Shown: piece by piece, positions 1 to 10,232 of the stretch
How positions within the stretch are numbered: the stretch's first letter is position 1
Layout of the letters: each line of letters begins with the position of its first letter
Source of the DNA: Clostridiales bacterium
GTDB taxonomy: Bacteria; Bacillota; Clostridia; Clostridiales; Clostridiaceae
Direction: 5' to 3'
DNA length: 64,000 nucleotides
Assembly (NCBI GenBank): GCA_012519845.1
Contig: JAAYPK010000063.1
Location: 1-64,000, forward strand
Notes under the pieces: generated by a model
What the model was told of the DNA's origin: nothing
The model's database searches: none
Seen by the model: the letters and a program-made list of their open reading frames with translations, nothing else
Position numbers and translations under genes: made by a program

Positions 1-1206
1 TATAAATATGTTGACTTAAATATAGATTCTCCAAAATCTAAAGTTACTGGATTAAATATAACTGGTGATTATTATGCTAAATCATCATTATCAGTAATGG
101 CAACTGCTAGTCCAGATGATGCATCTATGTATAAGATAATGGCAGTAGACAGAAGCACAGAAAAATGGGTAACATTAAGTGATTGGAGTACAACAAAATC
201 AGTAACGTATACCCCAGTAAATCCAGGAACACATAGAGTAGTAGTATATGTAAAACATAAAAGTGTGAGTGGAGATGTTTATAGTGACTATAGATATGTG
301 GACATAAACATAAAACCAGCAAAATCAAGTGTAACTTCATTGGAAGTTTTGGGAAAAGTTGCTTTAGGAGAAACAGTTACAATAAAAGCAGCTGCAACTC
401 CTTCGGAAAATACATTATATAAGATAATGGCGGTAGATAGAAGTACAGAAGAATGGGTTACATTGAGTAATTGGAGTACAAGAAATCAAGCAACATATAC
501 GTTTAAGAATAATGCTCAATACAGATTTGTTGTATATGTTAAACATAGTAGTAAGAATCAAGATACAGAAGATGATTATAGATATGTGGATGTAAGTACC
601 TTGAGAGGAACTATAGTAATTGATCCAGGACATGGAGGAAGTGATCCAGGTGCAATAGGAAATGGGTTTTTAGAGAAAAATGGAACATTGGACATTTCAT
701 TCAAGTTAAAAAGCAAATTAGAAAATTTGGGTTATAAAGTTTATGTTACAAGAAGTGATGATAGTTATGTGGACTTATATGATAGGGCGAGGTTAGCGAA
801 TAATGTAAAAGCTGATTTGCTTGTAAGTATTCACCATAATGCATTTAGTGAAACATCTACTGGGATAGAGGTATTATATAGTGCACGTGACATGGATAGG
901 AATATTAGAAATGAAGCAATAAATATTGGATGGACTGACCCGGATATTACATATGCAGCTAGAGTGTCAACAAGTAGTACTATAGCAAAAGATTTATCAG
1001 CTAATTTAGCAAGTGCTTTAGGAATGGTAAACAGAGGCGCTAAGGAACAAAATTTAGCTGTTTGTAGGAATACTGCAATGCCATCAATTCTTGTAGAAGC
1101 AGGATTTATTACGAATCCAAATGATTGTAGTATAGTTATGAGTTCTTTTGGACAAGACCTAATAACAACAACTATTGCTAATGTAATAAGTAAATATATT
1201 AAGTAA
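1..1206 (+). CDS. N-acetylmuramoyl-L-alanine amidase (Amidase_3) with N-terminal repeated Y_Y_Y-type domains; 5' end outside window
   Basis: Frame open from base 1 through the listed ORF start at 97; TIVIDPGHGGSDPGAIG, SIHHNA and ILVEAGFITN motifs; two near-identical YKIMAVDRSTE.WVTLS.WST repeats. Confidence 0.9.
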   Translation, partial: YKYVDLNIDSPKSKVTGLNITGDYYAKSSLSVMATASPDDASMYKIMAVDRSTEKWVTLSDWSTTKSVTYTPVNPGTHRVVVYVKHKSVSGDVYSDYRYVDINIKPAKSSVTSLEVLGKVALGETVTIKAAATPSENTLYKIMAVDRSTEEWVTLSNWSTRNQATYTFKNNAQYRFVVYVKHSSKNQDTEDDYRYVDVSTLRGTIVIDPGHGGSDPGAIGNGFLEKNGTLDISFKLKSKLENLGYKVYVTRSDDSYVDLYDRARLANNVKADLLVSIHHNAFSETSTGIEVLYSARDMDRNIRNEAINIGWTDPDITYAARVSTSSTIAKDLSANLASALGMVNRGAKEQNLAVCRNTAMPSILVEAGFITNPNDCSIVMSSFGQDLITTTIANVISKYIK

Positions 1207-1208
1207 AG

Positions 1209-1252
1209 AAAAGCTATTACAGAGGATTATTTCCTAATGTAATAGCTTTTTT
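1209..1252 (+). terminator. intrinsic terminator after amidase
   Basis: AAAAGCTATTACA ... TGTAATAGCTTTTTT hairpin with T-tract. Confidence 0.85.
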
Positions 1253-1280
1253 GGGTAATAAGTAAAAAAATAATCCTAAG

Positions 1281-1309
1281 TAGACATAATAAAGTAATAA
1301 TAGTATAAT
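1281..1309 (+). promoter_or_regulatory. sigma-A-like promoter for polysaccharide locus
   Basis: TAGACA (1281-1286) - 17 nt - TATAAT (1304-1309), just upstream of the 1348 CDS. Confidence 0.6.
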
Positions 1310-1347
1310 TCAATAGGGAATTAATTTTCATTAATGGAGGAATTATA

Positions 1348-3180
1348 ATGAGCCGTTGGAGAACATTATTGTTAATTATTATAGATATGTTTATTGTTAA
1401 TATGGGTTATTTATTTGCTATTAATATAACTTACATGGATGAATTTACTGAAATTACTACAATATATTCAAAAGATTGTATAGCAGTTTCTTTAATATAT
1501 TTAGCTTGTTTTATTGGATTTAAGCTATATCATTCATTATGGGATTTAACTGGAACTGATGAATTTATACTATGTGTTGGAGGTTGTGTATTAGCAGGAA
1601 TTCTTTCATTAGGGTATACAAGGTTTTTAGGATCTACAATTCCATTAAATGTTTGTGTTGTAGCTGTATTAATAATAATGATATCAGTAATTGGATTAAG
1701 AATATTATTTAGATTATATAGAAGAATTCTTCTATATATGCCTTATAGAAATTCTAGCGATCAAAAAAGAGTATTGATTGTGGGAGCAGGATCGGCTGGA
1801 ACTATGATTATTAATGAGATGTTAGCTAGAAGGGAAATGAAGTATAATCCTGTGGTTTTGGTTGATGATTCATTGTATAAAAAAGGTAAAAGAATATCAG
1901 GAGTGACTGTTCAAGGAAATAGGTATGATATTCCAAGTCTAGTAGTTGATAATGAAATTGATGTAATAATAATTGCTATACCAACACTAGATAATAAAAA
2001 CAAAACAGAAATAATAGATATATGTAAAAAAACAAATTGTAAGCTTCAAATAATTCCTGGAATTTATGAAATTATTAAAGGTGATGCAACAATAAGCAGG
2101 ATAAAGGATGTAGAGGTAGAAGATTTATTAGGAAGAGATCCTATTGAGTTAGATAATAAAGGAATATCAAATTATATATCGGATAAAGTAGTTCTTGTGA
2201 CTGGTGGAGGAGGATCTATAGGATCTGAATTATGCAGGCAAATTGCAAATTATAAGCCAAAAGAACTTATTATTTTTGATATTTATGAAAATAATGCCTA
2301 TGACATTCAAAATGAATTAAAATATACATATTCAGAGTTGAAATTGAAAACATTAATTGGTTCAGTTAGAGATCAAGAAAGATTGAAGGAAATATTTGAT
2401 GAAAATAAAATAGATGTAGTATTTCATGCAGCAGCACATAAGCATGTGCCTTTGATGGAAGATAGTCCAAAGGAAGCAATAAAAAATAACGTTTTTGGTA
2501 CATTAAATTTAGTTAAAGAAGCAGATGCTCACAAAGTTGAAAGATTTGTTTTAATTTCAACTGATAAGGCTGTAAATCCAACTAATATTATGGGTGCGAC
2601 AAAAAGATTATGTGAAATGATTATTCAAGCTATGGATAAACAAAGTAATACAGAGTTTGTGGCAGTAAGATTTGGGAACGTATTAGGAAGTAATGGTTCT
2701 GTTATACCTTTATTTAAGAAACAAATAGAAAATGGTGGACCTGTAACTGTGACACATAAAAAAATAACAAGATATTTTATGTTAATACCAGAAGCTGCTC
2801 AATTAGTTTTACAAGCAGGAACTTTTGCAAATGGTGGAGAAATATTTGTTCTAGATATGGGAAAACCGGTAAAAATATATGATTTAGCTTGTGATTTAAT
2901 AAGATTATCAGGTTTTGAACCAAATGTAGATATTAAAATAGAAATTACTGGTTTAAGGCCAGGGGAAAAGTTGTATGAAGAATTATTAATGAGTGAAGAA
3001 GGATTAAAAAATACAGCTCATAATAAGATATATATTGGTAAACCAACTTTTGAAAATATGGAAATGTTACAAAAAAAATTAGATTCATTAAAAGAATTGT
3101 TAGATGAAAATGATATAGATAAAATAAAAGATAAGATGGAAGTTATTGTACCTACTTATCATAGAGAAGATAGAAATTAA
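1348..3180 (+). CDS. membrane-bound nucleoside-diphosphate-sugar 4,6-dehydratase (CapD/WbpM/PglF family)
   Basis: N-terminal TM helices, VLIVGAGSAG and VLVTGGGGSIGSELCRQ Rossmann motifs, RFGNVLGSNGSVIPLF. Confidence 0.9.
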   Translation: MSRWRTLLLIIIDMFIVNMGYLFAINITYMDEFTEITTIYSKDCIAVSLIYLACFIGFKLYHSLWDLTGTDEFILCVGGCVLAGILSLGYTRFLGSTIPLNVCVVAVLIIMISVIGLRILFRLYRRILLYMPYRNSSDQKRVLIVGAGSAGTMIINEMLARREMKYNPVVLVDDSLYKKGKRISGVTVQGNRYDIPSLVVDNEIDVIIIAIPTLDNKNKTEIIDICKKTNCKLQIIPGIYEIIKGDATISRIKDVEVEDLLGRDPIELDNKGISNYISDKVVLVTGGGGSIGSELCRQIANYKPKELIIFDIYENNAYDIQNELKYTYSELKLKTLIGSVRDQERLKEIFDENKIDVVFHAAAHKHVPLMEDSPKEAIKNNVFGTLNLVKEADAHKVERFVLISTDKAVNPTNIMGATKRLCEMIIQAMDKQSNTEFVAVRFGNVLGSNGSVIPLFKKQIENGGPVTVTHKKITRYFMLIPEAAQLVLQAGTFANGGEIFVLDMGKPVKIYDLACDLIRLSGFEPNVDIKIEITGLRPGEKLYEELLMSEEGLKNTAHNKIYIGKPTFENMEMLQKKLDSLKELLDENDIDKIKDKMEVIVPTYHREDRN

Positions 3181-3205
3181 AATAATTAAATAAGTGGTGA
3201 AAAAG

Positions 3206-3775
3206 ATGAAAAAATATTTCAAACATGAATCAAGTTATGTAGATGATGGAGCTGTTATTGGAGAGGGGACTAAGATATGGCATTTTTCTCATATTATGTC
3301 TGGAAGTGTAATTGGGGAAAAGTGCAATATAGGACAAAATGTTGTTATTTCACCTGGAGTAACACTAGGAAACTTAGTAAAAATACAAAATAATGTTTCG
3401 GTATATACTGGCGTTGTTTGCGAAGATGGAGTATTTCTAGGTCCATCATGTGTATTTACTAATGTTATAAATCCAAGAAGTTTTATAGAAAGAAAAAATG
3501 AATATAAAAAAACAGTTTTAAAAAGAGGTTCTTCAGTTGGTGCTAATGTAACAATTGTGTGTGGAAATACTATCGGTAAATATGCATTAATTGGAGCAGG
3601 AGCAGTAGTTACAAAGGATGTGCCAGATTATGCATTAGTAGTTGGTAATCCAGGAAAGATAATTGGATATGTTTGTGAGTGTGGAGAAAGAATTCATTTT
3701 ACAGATGGGGAAGCAACTTGCAAAGAATGTGGTAAAAAGTATTCTAATATAGATAACCTTGTGAAAGAAATATAA
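3206..3775 (+). CDS. WbpD-like hexapeptide-repeat N-acetyltransferase with C-terminal zinc-ribbon-like CxC...CxxC tail
   Basis: Left-handed beta-helix hexapeptide pattern, GAGAVVTKDVPDYALVVGNPGKIIG; tail CECGERIHFTDGEATCKECGKKY; ATG 3206 with AAGTGGTG RBS preferred over 3194. Confidence 0.8.
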   Translation: MKKYFKHESSYVDDGAVIGEGTKIWHFSHIMSGSVIGEKCNIGQNVVISPGVTLGNLVKIQNNVSVYTGVVCEDGVFLGPSCVFTNVINPRSFIERKNEYKKTVLKRGSSVGANVTIVCGNTIGKYALIGAGAVVTKDVPDYALVVGNPGKIIGYVCECGERIHFTDGEATCKECGKKYSNIDNLVKEI

Positions 3776-3795
3776 TAAGTAAATGGTGATGTGCT

Positions 3796-4866
3796 ATGAA
3801 TAATGGACTAAATTTAATAATAAAAAGTAATTGTACTGTAAGGGATGCCTTAAAAAAAATTGATAAAGAATCTAAAGGAATAGCTTTAATAACTGATGAA
3901 AATAATAAATTCCTTGGTACTATTACAGATGGTGATATTCGTAGGTGGATATTAAAAAATGGTAGCATGGATGAAAATGTATGTAAAGTCATGAATAGTA
4001 AACCTATAGTATTAAGGGACTATGAAGAAAATAAAGCTAAAAATATAATGACTAAAAATGGGATTACTGCAGTACCAATATTGTCAAAAGAAAATGAAGT
4101 GATAAAAGTTCTTTTTTTATATGACTTTAACTATAAAGAACAGAATAATAAGGAATTAAAAGATACTCCTGTGGTAATTATGGCTGGAGGACTAGGAACA
4201 AGATTATATCCTTATACAAAAATATTACCTAAACCATTAATTCCAATTGGGGATACACCAATAATAGAAAGAATTATAGATAAATTCAGAGAGTATTCAG
4301 TAAGAGATTTTTATCTTACAGTTAATTATAAAAAGAATATGATAAAATCATATTTTAATGATTTAGAAAAAGAGTATAATGTCCATTATGTAGATGAGGA
4401 TAAACCATTAGGAACAGGAGGTAGTTTATCTTTACTTAAAGGTAAAATCAATGAAACTTTTTTTGTATCTAATTGTGACATTTTAATTGACGGTGAATAT
4501 GACAAAATACTAAAACATCATAAGGAATCTGGTAATAAAATTACAATAGTTTCTTCTATAAAGAATTTCACAATTCCATATGGAGTATTTAAACTTAATG
4601 ATGAAGGGTATATAAATGAAATACAAGAAAAACCTGAGTATAGTTATTTAATAAATACTGGAATGTATGTGTTAGAACCAGAAGTTCTCAATGATATACC
4701 AGAAAATCAATTTTATAATTTGCCGGATATTGTAGAAAAATATATGAAAGATAATATAAAAGTAGGTGTGTATCCTATTAGTGAATCTTCATGGATGGAT
4801 ATGGGCCAAATAAGTGAAATGCGAGATATGATTGAAAGAATAGAAAAAAGAGAAAATGATAAATAG
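3796..4866 (+). CDS. ptmE: CBS-domain nucleotidyltransferase, PtmE-like (GlcN-1-P guanylyltransferase of legionaminic acid pathway)
   Basis: Two N-terminal CBS motifs then VVIMAGGLGTRLYPYTKILPKPLIPIGDTPI nucleotidyltransferase motif; adjacent to leg genes. Confidence 0.8.
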   Translation: MNNGLNLIIKSNCTVRDALKKIDKESKGIALITDENNKFLGTITDGDIRRWILKNGSMDENVCKVMNSKPIVLRDYEENKAKNIMTKNGITAVPILSKENEVIKVLFLYDFNYKEQNNKELKDTPVVIMAGGLGTRLYPYTKILPKPLIPIGDTPIIERIIDKFREYSVRDFYLTVNYKKNMIKSYFNDLEKEYNVHYVDEDKPLGTGGSLSLLKGKINETFFVSNCDILIDGEYDKILKHHKESGNKITIVSSIKNFTIPYGVFKLNDEGYINEIQEKPEYSYLINTGMYVLEPEVLNDIPENQFYNLPDIVEKYMKDNIKVGVYPISESSWMDMGQISEMRDMIERIEKRENDK

Positions 4867-4877
4867 GAGTGAAAATT

Positions 4878-5870
4878 GTGAATTTAAAAGGAAAAAAAGT
4901 ATTAGTTACTGGAGCAGAAGGCTTTATTGGAAGTCATTTAACTGAAAGATTAGTAGAATTAGGAGCAGATGTTACAGCACTTGTTCAATATAACTCATTT
5001 AATAACTGGGGATGGATAGATACTTTTGATAAAAATGTTTTAGATAGCATTAGAGTAGAAACTGGAGATATTAGAGAATTAGATGGTATGAATAGAATTA
5101 TTAAAGGACAAGAAGTTGTAATGCATTTAGCTGCTTTAATTGCAATTCCTTATTCATATTTATCACCAATGGCTTACGTAAGAACAAATGTTGAAGGGAC
5201 TACAAATGTTCTGGAAGCATGTAGGATGAACGATGTTCAAAAAATAGTACATACATCAACATCGGAGACATATGGAACGGCATTATATGTACCTATTGAT
5301 GAAAAGCATCCAATGCAAGGACAATCACCATATTCAGCTTCAAAAATAGGAGCTGATAAAATGGCAGAAAGTTTTTACAGATCTTTCAATATGCCAATTG
5401 CTACTATCAGACCGTTTAATACATATGGTCCTAGACAATCAGCTAGAGCTGTAATTCCTACAATTATATCTCAAATTTTAGCAGGGAAAAAAGAAATTAA
5501 ACTAGGAAGTCTTACACCAACAAGAGATTTTAACTATGTTAAAGATACTGCAGAAGCTTTTGTTAAAATTGCAGAAAGTGATGCTGCTATTGGAGAAGTA
5601 ATTAATGCTGGATCTAATTATGAAATTTCCATCGGTGATACTGTTAAAAAAATTATTGATATAATAGGACATGATGTTAAAATAATATGTGATGAAGAAA
5701 GAATAAGACCAGAGAAAAGTGAAGTAAATAGACTTTGGGCAGATAATACAAAGATAAAAGAAATTACTGGATGGACTCCAAAATACTCAATTGATGATGG
5801 CTTAAAAGAAACTGTTGAGTGGATAAAGAACAATATGGATAAGTTTAAAACAGATATTTACAATGTATAA
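4878..5870 (+). CDS. legB: NAD-dependent 4,6-dehydratase LegB
   Basis: KVLVTGAEGFIGSHLTERL; SxxxYGxxxYVPIDE, YSASKIGAD; order before LegC; GTG 4878 preferred start. Confidence 0.8.
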   Translation: MNLKGKKVLVTGAEGFIGSHLTERLVELGADVTALVQYNSFNNWGWIDTFDKNVLDSIRVETGDIRELDGMNRIIKGQEVVMHLAALIAIPYSYLSPMAYVRTNVEGTTNVLEACRMNDVQKIVHTSTSETYGTALYVPIDEKHPMQGQSPYSASKIGADKMAESFYRSFNMPIATIRPFNTYGPRQSARAVIPTIISQILAGKKEIKLGSLTPTRDFNYVKDTAEAFVKIAESDAAIGEVINAGSNYEISIGDTVKKIIDIIGHDVKIICDEERIRPEKSEVNRLWADNTKIKEITGWTPKYSIDDGLKETVEWIKNNMDKFKTDIYNV

Positions 5871-5929
5871 TTATCATTTTGGAGATTACTAAGGTAATCT
5901 CTAAAATTATAGGAAGGAAAGTGTTGAAA

Positions 5930-7033
5930 ATGATACCTTTATGTATACCTGAAATAAAAGGAAACGAGTGGAAATATGTTAAAGAGTGCTTAGATACTAA
6001 TTGGGTTTCATCAGTAGGAAGTTATGTAAATAAGTTTGAAGAAGATTTTGCAAAGTATCAAAATGCTAAAGCAGCAGTAGTAACAATGAATGGGACAGCA
6101 GCATTACAATTAGCCTTAGAAACTTTGGGTATTGGTGAAGGCGATGAAGTTATAGTTTCATCTATGACATTTATTTCACCAGTTAACACCATTAATTATG
6201 TAGGTGCAACACCAGTTTTTGTAGATGTAAATAGAGATACTTTTGTAATGGATGCAAATAAAGTAGAAGAATTGATAACAGAAAAAACTAAAGCTATAAT
6301 GCCAATACATATTTATGGGTATCCTGTTGACATGGATAAGATTAATGAAATTGCTAAAAAGCATGGGTTATATGTTATTGAAGATGCAACAGAAGCATTA
6401 GGGTCAACTTATAAGGGAAAGAAGCTTGGAAGTATAGGCGATATAGGATGCTTTAGCTTTAATGGAAATAAGTTAATAACAACAGGAGCAGGTGGAATGC
6501 TTGTTACTAATAATGACAAGTGGGGAGAAAGAGCTAAGTATTTATCAACTCAAACTAAGACAATTTTAGATAATGGAGCATTTTATCATAAAGAAATAGG
6601 ATATAACTTTAGAATGCCAAATCTTTTAGCGGCTGTAGGAGTTGCACAATTAGAAATGGTGCCAGAATATTTAAAAGCAAAAATACGTAATGCAAAGCTT
6701 TATAATGAGTTACTAAAGGATGTTAAGGGAATAACTTTAATTAAGAATGATGATAATGAAGTATCTAATTGCTATTGGTTATATTCAGTGTTAGTAGAAG
6801 ATGATTTCCCAGTTAGTAGAGATGAATTAATTTCTATTTTAAAGGAAAACGAAATAGGAGCAAGACCATTTTTTATGCCAGTTCATGAAATGCCACCATA
6901 TATGGAATATAAACATGGAGATATGGCTATTACCAAAGAAGTAAGTTCAAAAGGTGTTAATTTACCAAGTTCAGTTTCTTTATCAGAAGAAGAAGTTAAA
7001 AAAGTATGTGAAGTAATTAAAAATATAAAATAA
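5930..7033 (+). CDS. legC: PLP-dependent aminotransferase LegC (DegT/DnrJ/EryC1)
   Basis: IPEIKGNEWKYVKECLDTNWVSSVG, GDIGCFSFNGNKLITTGAGGML lysine motif; preferred start ATG 5930. Confidence 0.85.
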   Translation: MIPLCIPEIKGNEWKYVKECLDTNWVSSVGSYVNKFEEDFAKYQNAKAAVVTMNGTAALQLALETLGIGEGDEVIVSSMTFISPVNTINYVGATPVFVDVNRDTFVMDANKVEELITEKTKAIMPIHIYGYPVDMDKINEIAKKHGLYVIEDATEALGSTYKGKKLGSIGDIGCFSFNGNKLITTGAGGMLVTNNDKWGERAKYLSTQTKTILDNGAFYHKEIGYNFRMPNLLAAVGVAQLEMVPEYLKAKIRNAKLYNELLKDVKGITLIKNDDNEVSNCYWLYSVLVEDDFPVSRDELISILKENEIGARPFFMPVHEMPPYMEYKHGDMAITKEVSSKGVNLPSSVSLSEEEVKKVCEVIKNIK

Positions 7034-7038
7034 AAATT

Positions 7039-7074
7039 GACTATGATAAAATAATTATTTTATCATAGTCTTTT
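7039..7074 (+). terminator. perfect inverted repeat / probable terminator inside the leg gene cluster
   Basis: GACTATGATAAAATAATTATTTTATCATAGTC followed by TTTT. Confidence 0.7.
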
Positions 7075-7141
7075 ATATTTTGCTTATTATATTTATGATA
7101 TAATTATATAGGAAATTTGGCATATATTAAGGAGAGAAAAG

Positions 7142-7840
7142 ATGGAAAAGAAAATTTTGGCTATTATCCCGGCGAGGGGTGGGTCTAAAGGAATACCAAG
7201 GAAAAATATTAAGAATATATGTGGAAGACCTCTTATAAGTTATACAATTATGGCGGCAAAGAACTGTAAATATATAGATAGAGTAATTGTTTCTACTGAA
7301 GATGAAGAAATTGCTGAAGTAAGCAAAGCTTTTGGAGCAGAAATACCTTTTTTAAGACCTAAAGAGTTAGCTGAAGATACTTCACCTACAATAGAATGTA
7401 TTATAGATGCTATTAACAAATTAAAAGAAAATGAAGGATATTATCCAGAATATGTAGCATTATTACAGTGTACATCACCCTTAAGAACTAGCAGGCATAT
7501 AGATGAAGCTATAGAGCAATTACTAAATAGTAAAAGAGATGGAATAATATCAGTAAATGAAGTTGAAAGCAATCCTTACTGGACCAATATAATAAAAGAC
7601 GGCAAATTAGAATATTTTATTGAAGAAGGTAAGAGAATAACACGAAGACAAGATTTACCTAAGATATATGAAATGAATGGAGCAATATATATAATAAAAA
7701 CTGATATACTAATTAAAGAAAAAACATTTGAAAGTGAAAATGTTGGAGCATATGTTATGAATACAAAAGATTCAGTGGATATTGATGATTTATTAGATTT
7801 TAAATTTGCAGAATTAATATTAAGTGAAGGTGAAAAGTAA
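7142..7840 (+). CDS. legF: CMP-legionaminic/N-acetylneuraminic acid cytidylyltransferase
   Basis: ILAIIPARGGSKGIPRKNIKNICGRPLISYTI; LLQCTSPLRTSRHIDEAI. Confidence 0.85.
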   Translation: MEKKILAIIPARGGSKGIPRKNIKNICGRPLISYTIMAAKNCKYIDRVIVSTEDEEIAEVSKAFGAEIPFLRPKELAEDTSPTIECIIDAINKLKENEGYYPEYVALLQCTSPLRTSRHIDEAIEQLLNSKRDGIISVNEVESNPYWTNIIKDGKLEYFIEEGKRITRRQDLPKIYEMNGAIYIIKTDILIKEKTFESENVGAYVMNTKDSVDIDDLLDFKFAELILSEGEK

Positions 7841-7841
7841 T

Positions 7842-8993
7842 ATGAAAAATATAGCGGTAGTAACTGGTACTAGAGCTGAATATGGGTTGTTAAAGAATAT
7901 TATGATTGCAATAGATGAGGATAAAGAGCTAAATTTACAATTGATTGTTACAGGAATGCATCTTTCAGAAAAGTACGGATTAAGTGTAAGGGATATTATT
8001 AAAGATGGATTTAAAATTGATGAAGAGATTCCAATATTAGTTGATACCATAGAAAAGAATAAAAATGCGCTTGAAATGGGGAAGGCAGTTACAGCTTTTG
8101 CAAAGACTTTTCAAAGATTGAAGCCTGATATACTATTAGTTCTTGGAGATAGATATGAAGTTTTTGCAGCAGCATCTACAGCAATGTTAATGGGAATAGC
8201 TATAGCTCACATTGCAGGAGGAGAAGTTACTGAAGGCGCAATGGATGATCAAATTAGACATGCGATAACAAAAATGGCACATATTCATTTCCCGGGAGCA
8301 CAAATTTATGCAGATAACATTAAAAGGATGGGAGAAGAATCTTTTAGAATACATAATGTGGGTGATTCGGGAATAGAAAACATAAAATTAACTACATTAA
8401 TGTCTAAAGAAGAATTGTCTGAAAGTTTAAATATGAATGTAGATGAAAATACATTACTTATTACATATCATCCTGTTACTCTTGAGTATGATGACATTGA
8501 AAGACAGATAGATAACTTAATTATAGCGCTAGATAAAGTTAATAAAAAAATGATAATTACATATCCAAACTCAGATAATGGAAGTGATAAAATTATTGTT
8601 GCTTTGGAAAAATTTGCTTCAAACAATACTAATGTACATTTGTATAAAAACTTAGGTAGTTTAAGATATTTAAGTGCAATGAACATTTGTGAGGCGGTTA
8701 TTGGGAATTCATCAAGTGCATTAATAGAAGCGCCTTTTCTAAAAAAACCAGTGGTAAATATAGGGAATAGGCAGAGGGGTAGGCTGATGGCAGATAATGT
8801 TATACAATGTGGATATGATGTAGACGAAATCTTTGATGCCATTAACAAAGCAATCTCATATGAGTTCAAAGATAAAGTTAAAAATGTAAAGAGCTTGTAT
8901 GGAGAAGGTAATACAAGTGAAGAAATAGTAAAAATACTTAAAAATACCAATATAGATGATAAGCTTTTAATGAAAAAATTATCATGGGATTAA
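7842..8993 (+). CDS. legG: hydrolysing UDP/GDP-sugar 2-epimerase (NeuC/LegG family)
   Basis: VVTGTRAEYGLLKNIM; LVLGDRYEVFAAASTAMLMGIAIAHIAGGE. Confidence 0.85.
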   Translation: MKNIAVVTGTRAEYGLLKNIMIAIDEDKELNLQLIVTGMHLSEKYGLSVRDIIKDGFKIDEEIPILVDTIEKNKNALEMGKAVTAFAKTFQRLKPDILLVLGDRYEVFAAASTAMLMGIAIAHIAGGEVTEGAMDDQIRHAITKMAHIHFPGAQIYADNIKRMGEESFRIHNVGDSGIENIKLTTLMSKEELSESLNMNVDENTLLITYHPVTLEYDDIERQIDNLIIALDKVNKKMIITYPNSDNGSDKIIVALEKFASNNTNVHLYKNLGSLRYLSAMNICEAVIGNSSSALIEAPFLKKPVVNIGNRQRGRLMADNVIQCGYDVDEIFDAINKAISYEFKDKVKNVKSLYGEGNTSEEIVKILKNTNIDDKLLMKKLSWD

Positions 8994-9007
8994 TTTAGGG
9001 AGAGATA

Positions 9008-10213
9008 ATGTTGATAAATAAAGAATATACAAATTTAAATACTCCTTGCTATATAATAAATAAGGAAAAATTAAAACATAATTATTATTCTATGAGAAAA
9101 TCATTTCAAAAATTTTGGAGTGAAAACTTTATAATTGGGTATTCCTTTAAAACAAATTCATTGCCATGGGTTGTAAATTGGATGAAAGAAAATGGAGCCT
9201 ATGCTGAAGTTGTATCAGAACCAGAATATAGGTTAGCAATGACTTTAGGATATGATAAAGATAAGGTAATAATAAATGGACCTTATAAAGGATTGAACGT
9301 TTTAATTGAAGTTTTAGAAAATGGTGGGATTGTAAATCTTGACTCTTTTCATGAAATCGAATGGATAAAAAAACATAAACCAATAAAGCAAAAAAAATGG
9401 AAAGTAGGAATTAGAATTAATTTTGACTTGGAATCTAAATGCCCTAATGAAACCATTATGGGTAATGAATTTGGAAGGTTTGGATTTAATATAGAAAATG
9501 GTTCTTGCAAAAAAGCTATTAATGAATTAAAACAAATAGATTATGTAAATTTAGTTGGAATACATGGACACCATAGTACTAAAACCAAAAGCTTAAATAT
9601 ATTTAAGGCTATTGCAAAAGAAATACTATTGATAAGCGAAGAAATTAAGGGGGATATTGAGTATATAGATATGGGTGGATGTATTTTTGGAGATAAGCCA
9701 GGAGCACCATCTTTTGATGAATATGCAAATGTTATTACTGGAGAACTAAAGAAATCATTTGATTGCAAAAAGGTTACTCTTATTATGGAACCTGGAGCAG
9801 CACTAATTGCATCTCCTGTAAGATATTTGTGTAAAGTAATAGATAAAAAAGACATTATGAATATTCGATTTGTTTCTACTAATGGAAGTCTAATACATAT
9901 TGATCCTCAAATGCATGGAATACCATTTTTAAAAGAATCATTTCCTACTGGTAACAATATAAAGAAAACTCAAGTTATTGGTGGATTTACATGTATAGAA
10001 AAGGATAGACTTGGAAGTTTAGAAAATGAAAGAGAGTTAGAAATAGGAGATTATTTACTTTATCATAATACAGGAGCATATTCCATGGCTCTTAGTCCAT
10101 TATTCATTCAATATTATCCAGATGTTTATGTTGAAGATATTGATGAAATAAAGTTAGTTAGAGAAGCATGGACTGTTAATGAGTATATTGCAAAAAATAA
10201 CTATAAAATATGA
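9008..10213 (+). CDS. fold-type III PLP-dependent decarboxylase-like protein (LysA/diaminopimelate decarboxylase superfamily)
   Basis: TPCYIINKEKLKHNY, GYSFKTNSLPWVV lysine motif, GIHGHHSTKT, MEPGAALIASP, DYLLYHNTGAYSMAL. Confidence 0.75.
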   Translation: MLINKEYTNLNTPCYIINKEKLKHNYYSMRKSFQKFWSENFIIGYSFKTNSLPWVVNWMKENGAYAEVVSEPEYRLAMTLGYDKDKVIINGPYKGLNVLIEVLENGGIVNLDSFHEIEWIKKHKPIKQKKWKVGIRINFDLESKCPNETIMGNEFGRFGFNIENGSCKKAINELKQIDYVNLVGIHGHHSTKTKSLNIFKAIAKEILLISEEIKGDIEYIDMGGCIFGDKPGAPSFDEYANVITGELKKSFDCKKVTLIMEPGAALIASPVRYLCKVIDKKDIMNIRFVSTNGSLIHIDPQMHGIPFLKESFPTGNNIKKTQVIGGFTCIEKDRLGSLENERELEIGDYLLYHNTGAYSMALSPLFIQYYPDVYVEDIDEIKLVREAWTVNEYIAKNNYKI

Positions 10214-10232
10214 GTTAAAGGAAGTGAGTAGC

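Noticed and set aside
8468-8950. 160-aa minus-strand ORF
   Set aside because: Antisense to well-supported legG; no recognisable motif
9541-9855. 104-aa minus-strand ORF and other short antisense ORFs across the window
   Set aside because: All lie within convincingly coding opposite strands; no RBS or family support
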